The position numbers and the translations under genes were made by a program. The notes under the pieces are model-generated. The model made no database searches and had not been told where the DNA came from. It saw nothing but the letters and a program-made list of their open reading frames with translations. A stretch of 64,000 nucleotides of DNA from an uncultured Bacteroidota bacterium. Its GTDB lineage: Bacteria; Bacteroidota; Bacteroidia; Flavobacteriales; Flavobacteriaceae. Below, one piece after another: positions 1 through 10,500 of this stretch (the stretch's first letter is position 1; every line of letters starts with the position of its first letter). The DNA is taken from positions 1-64,000 of the forward strand of contig CACHSA010000001.1 in assembly GCA_902582405.1 (NCBI GenBank), read 5' to 3'.

Positions 1-1
1 A

Positions 2-1843
2 TCTACTGGAGTTAGTCTTCTTGTTATTGATTTAAATAGCAAAGGGATTAACAAAAACAAGTTAGAAAAACTTGGATGGCACGCGTCAGATACGGCTGAG
101 CTTAGTTTTGATAATGTAAAAGTACCCAAAGAAAATTTAATTGGAGAGGAAGGAAATGGTTTTAAATATTTAATGAATGGTCTTCAGTTAGAAAGACTTA
201 TTTTTATTCCTTATAGTGTTGCATCAATGGAATACGCCATAGATTCTTCCTTGGATTATATGTCAAAAAGGAGTGCTTTTGGAAAAACAATTGACAAGTT
301 TCAAGTTTTAAGACACAGAATTGCAAAACTATCATCAAAAGTTCAATGCCTAAAAGCTTTTGGGTATTACTGTTCAAAATTATATGATGACAAGGTCTAT
401 GATGTTAATTTATGTTCGATGGCAAAACTTATATCGACGGAATTACATGAAAAGGTTGCAACGGAATGTCTTCAATTTTTTGGTGGTTATGGCTACATGG
501 AGGAGTACCCAATGGCAAGAATGTATAGAGACGTAAGAATTGGTACTATAGGAGCTGGAACGTCAGAGATCATGCGGGAGATAATTGCAAAAATTAATAT
601 TGACAATATTAAATACAAGAAAGCCGGTTTAAATCCTGAAAACGTTCAAAATAAACTAAACATATTCTACGGGGAAGATCACGAATTGTTCAGACAATCA
701 TTAAGAAATTTTATTCTTGGTCTCTCAGAGGAAAAAGTTGAATCCTTGGTTGAAAATATTGACTCTCGGAGGGACTTTTTTAAAAAATTGTATGAAATGG
801 GATATTTCAGTCATGAGGGAAGCGGGGAAAATGAAGGATTTAATTTTGATTCACTACAGGGAATGATTCTGAATGAAGAAATTGCAAGGGTAAAATCCAG
901 ATCATTTATAACAATGAATCACAACTTTCAAATGACTCAAGACTACATCAACAGACTCGGAAATCAAAAGCAGAAGGATACTTACCTTTTAAAAAATGAA
1001 GGGAAAGTTTTAATTGGCTGCAACGCTACCTGCGAAAATTTTGACTATACAGATTTGTCTTCCATAAATGCAGAAGCAAAAAGAGAAGGAGATTATTATT
1101 TAATTAGTGGATCAAAAAAAATTGTAGCTAGCGGAATTAATAGTGATTACTTCATAATATCTTGCAAAATTTATAATGAAAAACAAAAAAATGGTTTGTC
1201 TCTAATTATAATTCCTAAGTTTTTAAAGGGCAATGACATAACAAAAAAATTAAATATTAAGGATTTTAATGCAGATTTTAAAATAATTCACTTTGATAAC
1301 TTGAAAGTACCTGCTGAAAATTTATTAGGTGAAGAAAACCAATCATTAGATCATATTTTATATCAAAATTTAATTTTGTCATTATCTGAGTCCGCATCCT
1401 CAGTCTCAAACGCAGATTTAAACTTAAAAACAACTGTTGAATACATTAATATTCAAGAATACAGGGGTGAAAAAGTGTCTCAAATCCAGTCTGTTAGACA
1501 TAACATTGCTCAGATGCTCACAGAATTTGAATGCACAAAGCAATTTTTATACACCTTATACTCTAGGTTTTTAAAAGAGCATGATCTGCAAAACGAAATA
1601 ATGATGCTAAAATACCTTTCATCAAAATTAGATTATAAGATAAAGTCAAATTGCACAAAAATATTTAATGAGTTTGGCTTTACAAGAAAATATTCATCTA
1701 TTGACTCCATTAATGCTAATGGAAATACTTTATCAGAAAATACATCAAATGAGCTTTTTGATAAAATTTCAAATTTCGTTATTGACAGTGAGTTAACTAA
1801 AACTAAGACTAAACTGAAAAAAGTAAAAACTCTAGTTAGATAG
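2..1843 (+). CDS. Acyl-CoA dehydrogenase, tandem two-domain fusion (5' end truncated by the window)
   Basis: Reading frame is open from nt 2 (STGVSLLVIDLNSKG...). First ACAD C-terminal half has GLQLERL, FGKTIDKFQVLRHRIA, QFFGGYGYMEEYPMARMYRDVRIGTIGAGTSEIMRE; a second ACAD-like module starts at about nt 655 (FYGEDHELFRQSLRNFI). Confidence 0.9.
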   Translation, partial: STGVSLLVIDLNSKGINKNKLEKLGWHASDTAELSFDNVKVPKENLIGEEGNGFKYLMNGLQLERLIFIPYSVASMEYAIDSSLDYMSKRSAFGKTIDKFQVLRHRIAKLSSKVQCLKAFGYYCSKLYDDKVYDVNLCSMAKLISTELHEKVATECLQFFGGYGYMEEYPMARMYRDVRIGTIGAGTSEIMREIIAKINIDNIKYKKAGLNPENVQNKLNIFYGEDHELFRQSLRNFILGLSEEKVESLVENIDSRRDFFKKLYEMGYFSHEGSGENEGFNFDSLQGMILNEEIARVKSRSFITMNHNFQMTQDYINRLGNQKQKDTYLLKNEGKVLIGCNATCENFDYTDLSSINAEAKREGDYYLISGSKKIVASGINSDYFIISCKIYNEKQKNGLSLIIIPKFLKGNDITKKLNIKDFNADFKIIHFDNLKVPAENLLGEENQSLDHILYQNLILSLSESASSVSNADLNLKTTVEYINIQEYRGEKVSQIQSVRHNIAQMLTEFECTKQFLYTLYSRFLKEHDLQNEIMMLKYLSSKLDYKIKSNCTKIFNEFGFTRKYSSIDSINANGNTLSENTSNELFDKISNFVIDSELTKTKTKLKKVKTLVR

Positions 1844-1904
1844 ACTGTTTATTTTGTTTGTAAATTCTTTTTTAATTTTGTTATAGCTTTTTTCAATTTG
1901 AGAA

Positions 1905-2390
1905 ATGAAAAAGTCCATGGAAAATGCCTATTCTACAAAATTCAAAGAGCTTGCAGAGCTTAAAAATTTTATTGGCAAAGAGTTAGGTCTTACTAGTTGG
2001 ATGCAAATGAGTCAGAAAAAAATTGACGATTTTGCTGAAACCACCGACGATAAGCAGTGGATACACACTGATCCAGAAAAAAGCGCACTATATTCTCCTT
2101 ACAAAAAAACTATTGCTCATGGCTTTTTAGTTCTATCTATGGTCTCAAGGATTTCATTTAATGCATTTTCGATTAAAAATGTTGTAGCTGGAATAAATTA
2201 TGGGTTGGATAGAGTTAGGTTCCCTAATGCAACAAAATCCGACTCTGCTTACAGGGGAAGAGTTTCACTAATGGAATTTACAGTGATTCCTGGCGGTGCT
2301 AAATATAAATTAAAGGTTGAAATTGAAATTAAAGGGGAGGAGAAACCCGCTTGCGTAGCTGAATTTCTTGCCCTAGCTTATACTAAATAA
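1905..2390 (+). CDS. MaoC-like (R)-specific enoyl-CoA hydratase/dehydratase
   Basis: Hotdog MaoC motif FAETTDDKQWIHTDPEKSA...YKKTIAHGFLVLSM. Confidence 0.88.
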   Translation: MKKSMENAYSTKFKELAELKNFIGKELGLTSWMQMSQKKIDDFAETTDDKQWIHTDPEKSALYSPYKKTIAHGFLVLSMVSRISFNAFSIKNVVAGINYGLDRVRFPNATKSDSAYRGRVSLMEFTVIPGGAKYKLKVEIEIKGEEKPACVAEFLALAYTK

Positions 2391-2420
2391 ATATTTACAA
2401 TTTTTAATTGTAAAATATAT

Positions 2421-2448
2421 TCACTATATTGGTAAGTGATTACTCACT
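2421..2448. promoter_or_regulatory. Candidate TetR operator: TCACT / AGTGA / TCACT half-sites just upstream of the tetR ATG
   Basis: TCACT 2421-2425, AGTGA 2435-2439, TCACT 2444-2448; AGTGA-TTAC-TCACT is a perfect inverted repeat and TCACTATAT is repeated directly. Confidence 0.4.
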
Positions 2449-2450
2449 AT

Positions 2451-2972
2451 ATGACAAAAAAAGAGTTGATTTTAAACAAATCACTTGAACTTTTTTCAAG
2501 TAAAGGATTCGAGTCAACATCCACAAGATCTATTGCAGACGCAGCGGAGGTCTCTGAGGGTTTAATTTTTAAACATTTTAAAAGTAAAAATGGACTACTT
2601 TCAGCTCTTTTAAAAATAGGAGCATCAAAATCAACACCTGAAATTCAAAAAATTAAAAACCATAAAGAACCTAGAAATGTAATTTCATCTTGCATTAAGC
2701 TATTATTAAGCATAAAAAAGGAAGATTATCCCTACTGGAGATTATATTTTGCAAGTGGTTTTGAAGAAAACAGTCAAACTATTGGCCTAGAACCCTTATT
2801 GAAAAAAGTTTTAGCTGAAGCCTTTAAAAAATTAGGATTTGTTAAAACTGAATTAGAGACTGAATTACTTCTGAATAGCTTAAATGGTCTTATGATAAAA
2901 ATGCTGACAACCAGTGATTACAATCCAGAACCTCAAGTAAGTCTTATTTTAAAAAAATATAGACTTAGTTAA
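2451..2972 (+). CDS. TetR/AcrR family transcriptional regulator
   Basis: N-terminal HTH: ILNKSLELFSSKGFESTSTRSIADAAEVSEGLIFKHFKSKNGL. ATG at 2451 preferred over the GTG at 2436. Confidence 0.88.
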   Translation: MTKKELILNKSLELFSSKGFESTSTRSIADAAEVSEGLIFKHFKSKNGLLSALLKIGASKSTPEIQKIKNHKEPRNVISSCIKLLLSIKKEDYPYWRLYFASGFEENSQTIGLEPLLKKVLAEAFKKLGFVKTELETELLLNSLNGLMIKMLTTSDYNPEPQVSLILKKYRLS

Positions 2973-4524
2973 CACCTGGTTGCTTTATTTCAAAACCCTC
3001 TTCCTCTTTTGCCTTGTCCACCATCATCTTTACTTCATTTAAAAGTCTCTTGGCATCATAAATTACACCATTACTTATAGTATATTTTACCCCTCCTACT
3101 CTGACAACCTCATTATTTTCATTTAACTTGATTGCGCCTGTACCATATAATACTTTTAAGTTTTCCAGGGGATTAGAATCCACAAGTACCATATCAGCTA
3201 ATTTTCCAACTTCTATGGTTCCAATTTTGTCATCCATCTTGAGTGTTTCTGCTCCACTTAAAGTCGCAGCTCTTATAACTTCTAAGGGATGAAAACCTGC
3301 TTCTCGCAACAATTCCATTTCCCTGATATATGCAAAGCCATATAGTTGGAAAATAAAACCTGAGTCTGAACCAGTATTTACCTTACCTCCTCTATTTTTA
3401 TACTCATTAACAAATGTCATCCAAAGTTTATAGTTTTCTTTCCATGCCACTTCCTCTTCAGTACCCCAGTAGTGCCAGTAAGATCCATGAGAAATTTTAC
3501 TGGGCTGATAAAACCTCCATAAACTTGGAAGTGTATAATCTTCGTGCCATTCAGCTCTTCTGGCTCTATGAAGGTCACGACTAGCCTCATAAATATTAAA
3601 AGTAGGGACTAGGGTAAAATTTAAAGCCAATAATTCTTCCATAACTCTATTCCAGTGTTCTGAAAAGGGTTTTGCTGCCTGAGCCCAAAGTCTCCCTGCT
3701 TCTCCAAATCTATGTTGCTCATTTTGGTAGTTGAAATCCGCGGGGTAGTCCTGTACTGTTCTATCATCAAAAAGAGCCTCGGGAAGACCATACCAATGTT
3801 CCATTGTTGTTAGTCCTGCTCTTGCCGAATGCAATACATTCCATCTAGCTACACTCATTTGTGCATGGTGGCAAGCAGACCCAAGACCAAGTTTATTGTT
3901 TTCATCTAGGGCTGCTTCCATTATCTCAGGTTCAGCTCCAAAAAATTTAATACCATCTGATCCAGCTTTTGCATTTTCCCTTACCCATTGTCTTGCCTGT
4001 TCTGGAGTTGAAATTTCGTACTTTGAACCCTGCCCAAATCCAGTATATTGTATTATCCTTGGCGCAATAATTTCATTTTTTTCACTTCTTCTTTTTAAAT
4101 CTAGAGCCCAATCTCTACCCCTTCCGCTTGGCTCTCTTGCAGTTGTAATTCCGTGTGCAAGCCATAGATTAAATACATAATCCCAATCCGCTCCTTGAGC
4201 AACTCCGCCGATATGCCCATGCATATCAATAAAACCGGGTAATAAAAACATTCCGTGAGCATCAATTTCTTTTCCACCGGTTCTAAGTTGAGGTCGTTTT
4301 TTTGGATCTATTTCAACCCCAGGATAACCTACAACTGATACCTCTTTAATTATATTTTTTTCAACAACCACATCCACAGGACCAATAGGAGGTGCTCCGT
4401 TTCCATTAATAAGCGTTGCTCCTCTAATAATAAGCTGCCCAAATGGACCTTCAGATAACTGAGCGTTAAGGGTTGAAATAGCAAAAATTAAAAGGGTGAT
4501 TAGTGATTTTTTAAATTGTCTCAT
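2965..4524 (-). CDS. Secreted amidohydrolase (imidazolonepropionase-like family)
   Basis: Signal peptide; MFLLPGFIDMHGHIGG metal-binding motif; NTGSDSGF; C-terminal KIGTIEVGKLADMVLVDSNPLENL. Confidence 0.88.
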   Translation of the reverse strand: MRQFKKSLITLLIFAISTLNAQLSEGPFGQLIIRGATLINGNGAPPIGPVDVVVEKNIIKEVSVVGYPGVEIDPKKRPQLRTGGKEIDAHGMFLLPGFIDMHGHIGGVAQGADWDYVFNLWLAHGITTAREPSGRGRDWALDLKRRSEKNEIIAPRIIQYTGFGQGSKYEISTPEQARQWVRENAKAGSDGIKFFGAEPEIMEAALDENNKLGLGSACHHAQMSVARWNVLHSARAGLTTMEHWYGLPEALFDDRTVQDYPADFNYQNEQHRFGEAGRLWAQAAKPFSEHWNRVMEELLALNFTLVPTFNIYEASRDLHRARRAEWHEDYTLPSLWRFYQPSKISHGSYWHYWGTEEEVAWKENYKLWMTFVNEYKNRGGKVNTGSDSGFIFQLYGFAYIREMELLREAGFHPLEVIRAATLSGAETLKMDDKIGTIEVGKLADMVLVDSNPLENLKVLYGTGAIKLNENNEVVRVGGVKYTISNGVIYDAKRLLNEVKMMVDKAKEEEGFEIKQPGVN

Positions 4525-4591
4525 GAAGCTTATTTTTTTGTAATTTTAATAGCTTATAAAATATGGCATAGTTTGTGATGTTATTTGATAA

Positions 4592-7500
4592 ATGTACAAG
4601 GATTTGAGAAATTTATCGCTTCTTTTTGCTTTTTTGTTATCCATATCATTAAAAGCTGGTCAAAATTCCAGCAATCTTGTTTTATATTTTGATGCCAGCA
4701 ACTCAAGTAGCTACAACGGTTCTGGGCGTATTATCAACGACTTAAGCTCAAGTGATAATGATTTAAAAATGATGGGTAATGTTTCCTATGTAAATTCATC
4801 AAATGATATACCTCACTTCAATTTTGATGGAAATGGTGACTACCTAAAAATAAACAGTGCCCCTTTCGATAACAGCCCAAATGGGTCATCCAATTACACA
4901 ATAATAACAAAACTTAAGATTCCTTCGAATAATTCTGCAAGGTATATTATGACCATGGGAAGGTCATCATCATTTTTTAACGGTGAATTTATTTTTTATC
5001 AAAGAACAAACGGAAAAGCCGGTTTTTGGGATTACAACAATGGCCTTGGCTTTAGAGACAACTCAACAAGTCAGTCTAATGCAGTTATAGATGATAATAC
5101 ATGGAAACATGTTGCCTTTGTAAAATCAGGAACTGTGGGTAAATTTTATATAAATGGTTCTTTGGATCGTACAGTTAATGCTGCAAAAAATGTAACCTCA
5201 TTAAATAGCAATTTTTTTTATATCGGAGGTGATGTAAGAGATTCGAACGATTGGCTAAATGGTAAAATTGCTTCTGCAAAACTTTACACCACTGCATTAT
5301 CGGCATCCGATATATTGTCTGACTACAATGCTTCCAATGCTGTTTTATTTAATCCTCCAGGCTATGTGCCATTACAAGGTATAAACGGAGCTCCACCCGG
5401 GCAAACAGCTTTGAAAGCATACTATCCGTTTGATACTAACTTTAGTGATCTTATTCCACCATATTATGGTGGAAATGCTGATGCTGCAGGCAACAATAAT
5501 AATGCTACCACACAGGGAAATGGATTTCAAAAAGTAGGATCTGGTGCTTTAAGTTTAGACGGACAAGATGATGTTTTAACACTTGGCTCTGGTGTCTGGT
5601 TTGATCTTGGAGCTGGCTCAGGTAACCAAGCAGCTAGAGGAATGACGGTCTCTTTTTGGGCAAAGCCAATTGCAAAAGGGTCAAATAATCCTTGGCTGAT
5701 ACTAAGTCACCCAAAAGACGAAACGTTCCAAATTAATTTTAATGAAGGAGATAAGAAAATTTATTTTACCGCTAAACCTTTTGGTAGTTGGATTGGTGTT
5801 AGTGCTCCTGCAGCACTAAATGAGTGGGCTCATTTTACAGCTGTGTATGAACCAGTCGATATCGTTGGTCCTCATATCATGAAAATTTACAGGAATGCTT
5901 CATTACAAGCAACTGTATCTTTAGGTTCCAATCCAAGTCATGTAACGGATAACACTCACCCCAATATACATATTGGTGCAATTAGAACAAACGGATCGGG
6001 AACACCTATTGAAGAATTTAAGGGCGGTATCGATGACCTTGCAATTTGGCAGGATGTACTTGACCAAAGTAAAATTTTTCAGATGTTCGCTGGTGGTGCT
6101 GGAGTCGCTACAAATACAATTTACTTTGATGGCGCTACATGTAAATGTCCAAATGCAACAGCGGGAGACGTGGCACTAATTAATGGAACTGTTTATACAG
6201 CAGTAAATAATTCGACTATTGCTGGTGAGATAGCAAATGGCAATTATAACCTATGTACGACTTTGGTTACCAATATGAGTGGTTTATTCCAAGACAAGGG
6301 TAGCTTCAATTCAGATATTAGCTTTTGGGATACATCTAATGTGACAGATATGTCCCTAATGTTTTTAAGGGCCTATAATTTCAATCAGCCTATCGGATCT
6401 TGGGATACATCTAGTGTTGTCAATATGTTTGCAATGTTTTCAGGAGCATCAGCAGGAGCACATAGTTTCAATCAACCTATTGGCTCTTGGGATACTTCTA
6501 GTGTTGTTAATATGGAAAACATGTTCTACAAGGCAACATCATTTAACCAACCAATTGGTAATTGGAATATGACAAGTGTTACCAACATTAAAGGTATGTT
6601 CCGTTTAGCATCCTCATTTAATCAAAATATTTCTGGTTGGATTACATCTTCGGTTACCAATATGAACGAAACCTTTAGTGAGGCATCGGCATTTAATTCA
6701 GATTTAGCAAATTGGGATGTTTCAGAAGTAACAAATATGAATTCTCTGTTTTATGGAACTAACTATAACAAAAATCTTTCGAGTTGGTGTGTAAGTAAAA
6801 TTGGAAATTTACCAAGTCAATTTGGCTCTCTTTCTCACAATAACAGACCCATTTGGGGAACTTGCCCTGTGGTTCAAGACTTTGATGGACCTAATATTAC
6901 TAGTATTGTTGTTTCTCCAACTGCCCTTGATGTAACATCTAGTACCAAAATCCTTTCTATTTCATATAGATCAACCGACACATCAGGTGTAAATCAAAAC
7001 TACCGATACACACCCAGAATCTCAATAGGAAACAATAGCTATGGTTTTGACAATCCATTTACCTTAACCTCCGGAACTGTAAATGATGGTACTTATACAG
7101 CAACAACAACTCTCAACTCCGTTACTTTTCCCCCTGGAGTTTACACACTTTCAAATTTCAGAAACCAGGATGTCAACGGATATTATAGTGCTTTTCGAGG
7201 ATACGACTCCAGTGCAGTTACCGTTACTAACAATTCAGGTGCAGATTTTGATGGACCTAATATTACTAGTATTGTTGTTTCTCCAACTGCCCTTGATGTA
7301 ACATCTAGTACCAAAATCCTTTCTATTTCATATAGATCAACCGACACATCAGGTGTAAATCAAAACTACCGATACACACCCAGAATCTCAATAGGAAACA
7401 ATAGCTATGGTTTTGACAATCCATTTACCTTAACCTCCGGAACTGTAAATGATGGAACTTATACAGCAACAACAACTCTCAACTCCGCTACTTTTCCCCC

Positions 7501-10500
7501 TGGAGTTTACACACTGTCAAATTTCAGAAACCAGGATGTTAACGGATATTATAGTGCTTTTCGAGGATACGATTCCAGTGCAGTTACAGTGACGTTCATC
7601 AATTGCTCTGGCGTGAGTCAATCAACAGGCTTGGATGTTTCGCAAACTGGTGTAATGCAAGATATCACTGGTGACAATGTTTTCTCTGTTGGAGATAGAA
7701 TTGTGTATACTATAACAATAACCAATTCTGGAAACACCACAATTACTGGATTGGACTTTGTTTCAACTTTAAGCTCTAGCCAAGGAAGCTATACAATCGG
7801 AGATTTATCAAAATATATTCCTTCACAAAATAACCGTAGTGACGGATTTATAATTCCAGGAGGACAGGCTGCCTTTTCTCATACACACACTATCACTTAT
7901 TCAGACACAGGGACTTTAGAGAATAGCCTTAAAGTTACTGCATATCCTGCATGTGGAGGATCCGTAACAGATATTAGCGATGATGGAAACGATACAGATG
8001 GAAATGTTACCAACGACCCTACGGTACATATTGTAGCAGTACCTGCCAGAATTTTCTTCGATAGTGGTATATGCAAATGTGAGGGGGTTTCAAATGGTGA
8101 TACAGCTACAATTAGTGGAACGACGTATACCGTAGTTAACAACACAAGCATTAGAACTCAAATCGCCTCAGGAAATGTTAATCTTTGTACAACTTTGGTG
8201 ACCAATATGAGCCAGTTATTTAAAAATAATTCCAATTTCAATTCCAATATTGGCTTTTGGGATACATCTAATGTTAGGTCAATGTATGAGATGTTTTTAA
8301 ATGCAGATTCATTTAATCAACCCATTGGAAACTGGGATACATCCAATGTAACAACTACTAGAGGAATGTTCTACAGCATGCCTTTTAACCAACCTATTGG
8401 TAATTGGAACACCTCTAAAGTCCAAGATATGCTTGGTATGTTTGAGTTGAACGCTGCTTTTAATCAACCAATTGGAGGTTGGAATGTTGCATCTGTAACT
8501 ACCATGAAATGGATGTTTAAAGATGCTTCAAGTTTTAACCAAGATATTGGTTCGTGGACTACATCTTCCGTTACCAATATGGATGGAATGTTTTCAGGGG
8601 AATATAGTAATGGAACTGCTTTTAATAAATATATTGGAAATTGGAACACCTCAAATGTAACTCATATGGGTTCTATGTTCTTCAAAAACACTTCGTTTAA
8701 TCAAAATATAAGTTATTGGGATACATCCAAAGTAACCAATATGAATAGTATGTTTGAGCAGGCCTCTTCCTTCAACCAAAATCTTTCTGGATGGTGCGTT
8801 TCAAATATTACATCCGAACCACAAAGATTTAGTCAAAATTCTCCATTATCAACTCCAAACAAACCTAATTGGGGAACCTGTCCTACAGCTGCTACTGCAC
8901 CTTCTGGTGCTGGAACAACATCTAACCCTTATCTTATAAGCAAATATGGAGAATTAAGATGGATCACCGAAGACACAAACAGATGGGGTCTTGTTTACAA
9001 ACAAACTGCAAATATTGATGCTGGTCATTCAAGAAATCTGGACGGTGGAAAAGGGTTCACTCCAATTGGGACATCTTCGAATAAGTTTACTGGATCTTAC
9101 GACGGACAAGGATTCTATATTGAGGGCTTATATATCAACCGCCCAGCAGCTGTTGAAGTTGCTTTGTTTGGATTTGTAAATAACGCAACCATTAAAAACG
9201 TAAGGCTTTACGGTCCTGATATTACCGGTGATACGAGAGTCGGAGCGATAGCTGGTCAGGTTCAAGGTGATAATACATCCGCCACATATTTTAATTATAA
9301 CCATGTAAGAGGAGGTAAAGTAACAGGAAATACTACCGTAGGAGGTGTAATCGGTAGGCTCGCACAAAATATGATAGTTGAATATCTGTCTTATACAGGA
9401 TCGGTTACAGGTAATCTTGATGATGGAAGTGGATCGTTCTCTGGGAGTGGAGATGCGAAAAAAACAGGAGGATTAATAGGTAAATCTCAAGGTGGATCTA
9501 AGCTGAGAAAAAGTTACTTCGAAGGAAATGTAACTGGTCAAGAGGATGTTGGCGGACTTGTTGGAGAAAGTGGAGCAGAAATTTCAGAATCCTATAGCAA
9601 AGGAAGTGTTTTTGCCTACGTTAAATACGCTGGAGGTATTGTTGGTAACAGTAAATCTGGAGCTACAAGGGCAAAAAATTTCACCTCAACAACAGTTTCT
9701 GCTACTACAGGTTCTTTAATTGGACCGATTGCTGGAACTCACGCCGGTTCGTTTAATGGATATGCAAATTTCTGGGATTCATCCGTTGCTAATTATACTA
9801 TATCGGGAGGGAATAATATTGATTTTGGAAAAACTAGACAGCAGTTAAAAAGTCCGTCTACCTATTCAGACACAAATGTTTGGGATTTTGTTAATCTTTG
9901 GATGTTCTCAGGAAATGTTAATGAAGGTTTCCCATTCATAAAAGGAAATAATGAAATGGATCTAGTTGATTTTACATTTATCCAATCGCAGTTGAACACT
10001 TTGGGGTACAATGTTTTTAACTCAAGCTCTATTGGTTCACTTACTTTTTCAACACCTCTTTACAGCGGAACTGGAACGCAGTCCTTACAAGCTTCAGATG
10101 TATTGGTTAGTATTTATGATCCTGATGGAACAGTTTCTCTTACAAGCTCAAATCCATTAAACTTCCAAGTTTCAAGTGATAATAAATCATTTATGTTTGG
10201 ATGCTCACCAGTTGGTATTCCTTCTGGAAACGAAGAGCTGAGAATTGGCCCAGCTTACTCAGGAACGAACTCTTCATCTACTGCTCTAAGTACAACAACT
10301 ATTTATAGTGGTGGAGATCCAGTACAAGCAAATCAATATCTAAGTGCGAATTTAGCTGCTGATACAACGGCACCAACTGCAACCCTAACTCAAGAGACAA
10401 CCAAAAAAGCATTTACAACTCCAGGGTCTGTAGAATGGACCTATTTTGTTCAGGATGGTTATGGAGCTGGAAGGAGTAGACTTTATATTGACAATAGAGA

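Noticed and set aside
3896-4180. 94-aa plus-strand ORF opposite the amidohydrolase
   Set aside because: Antisense shadow; the minus-strand product is a clear enzyme
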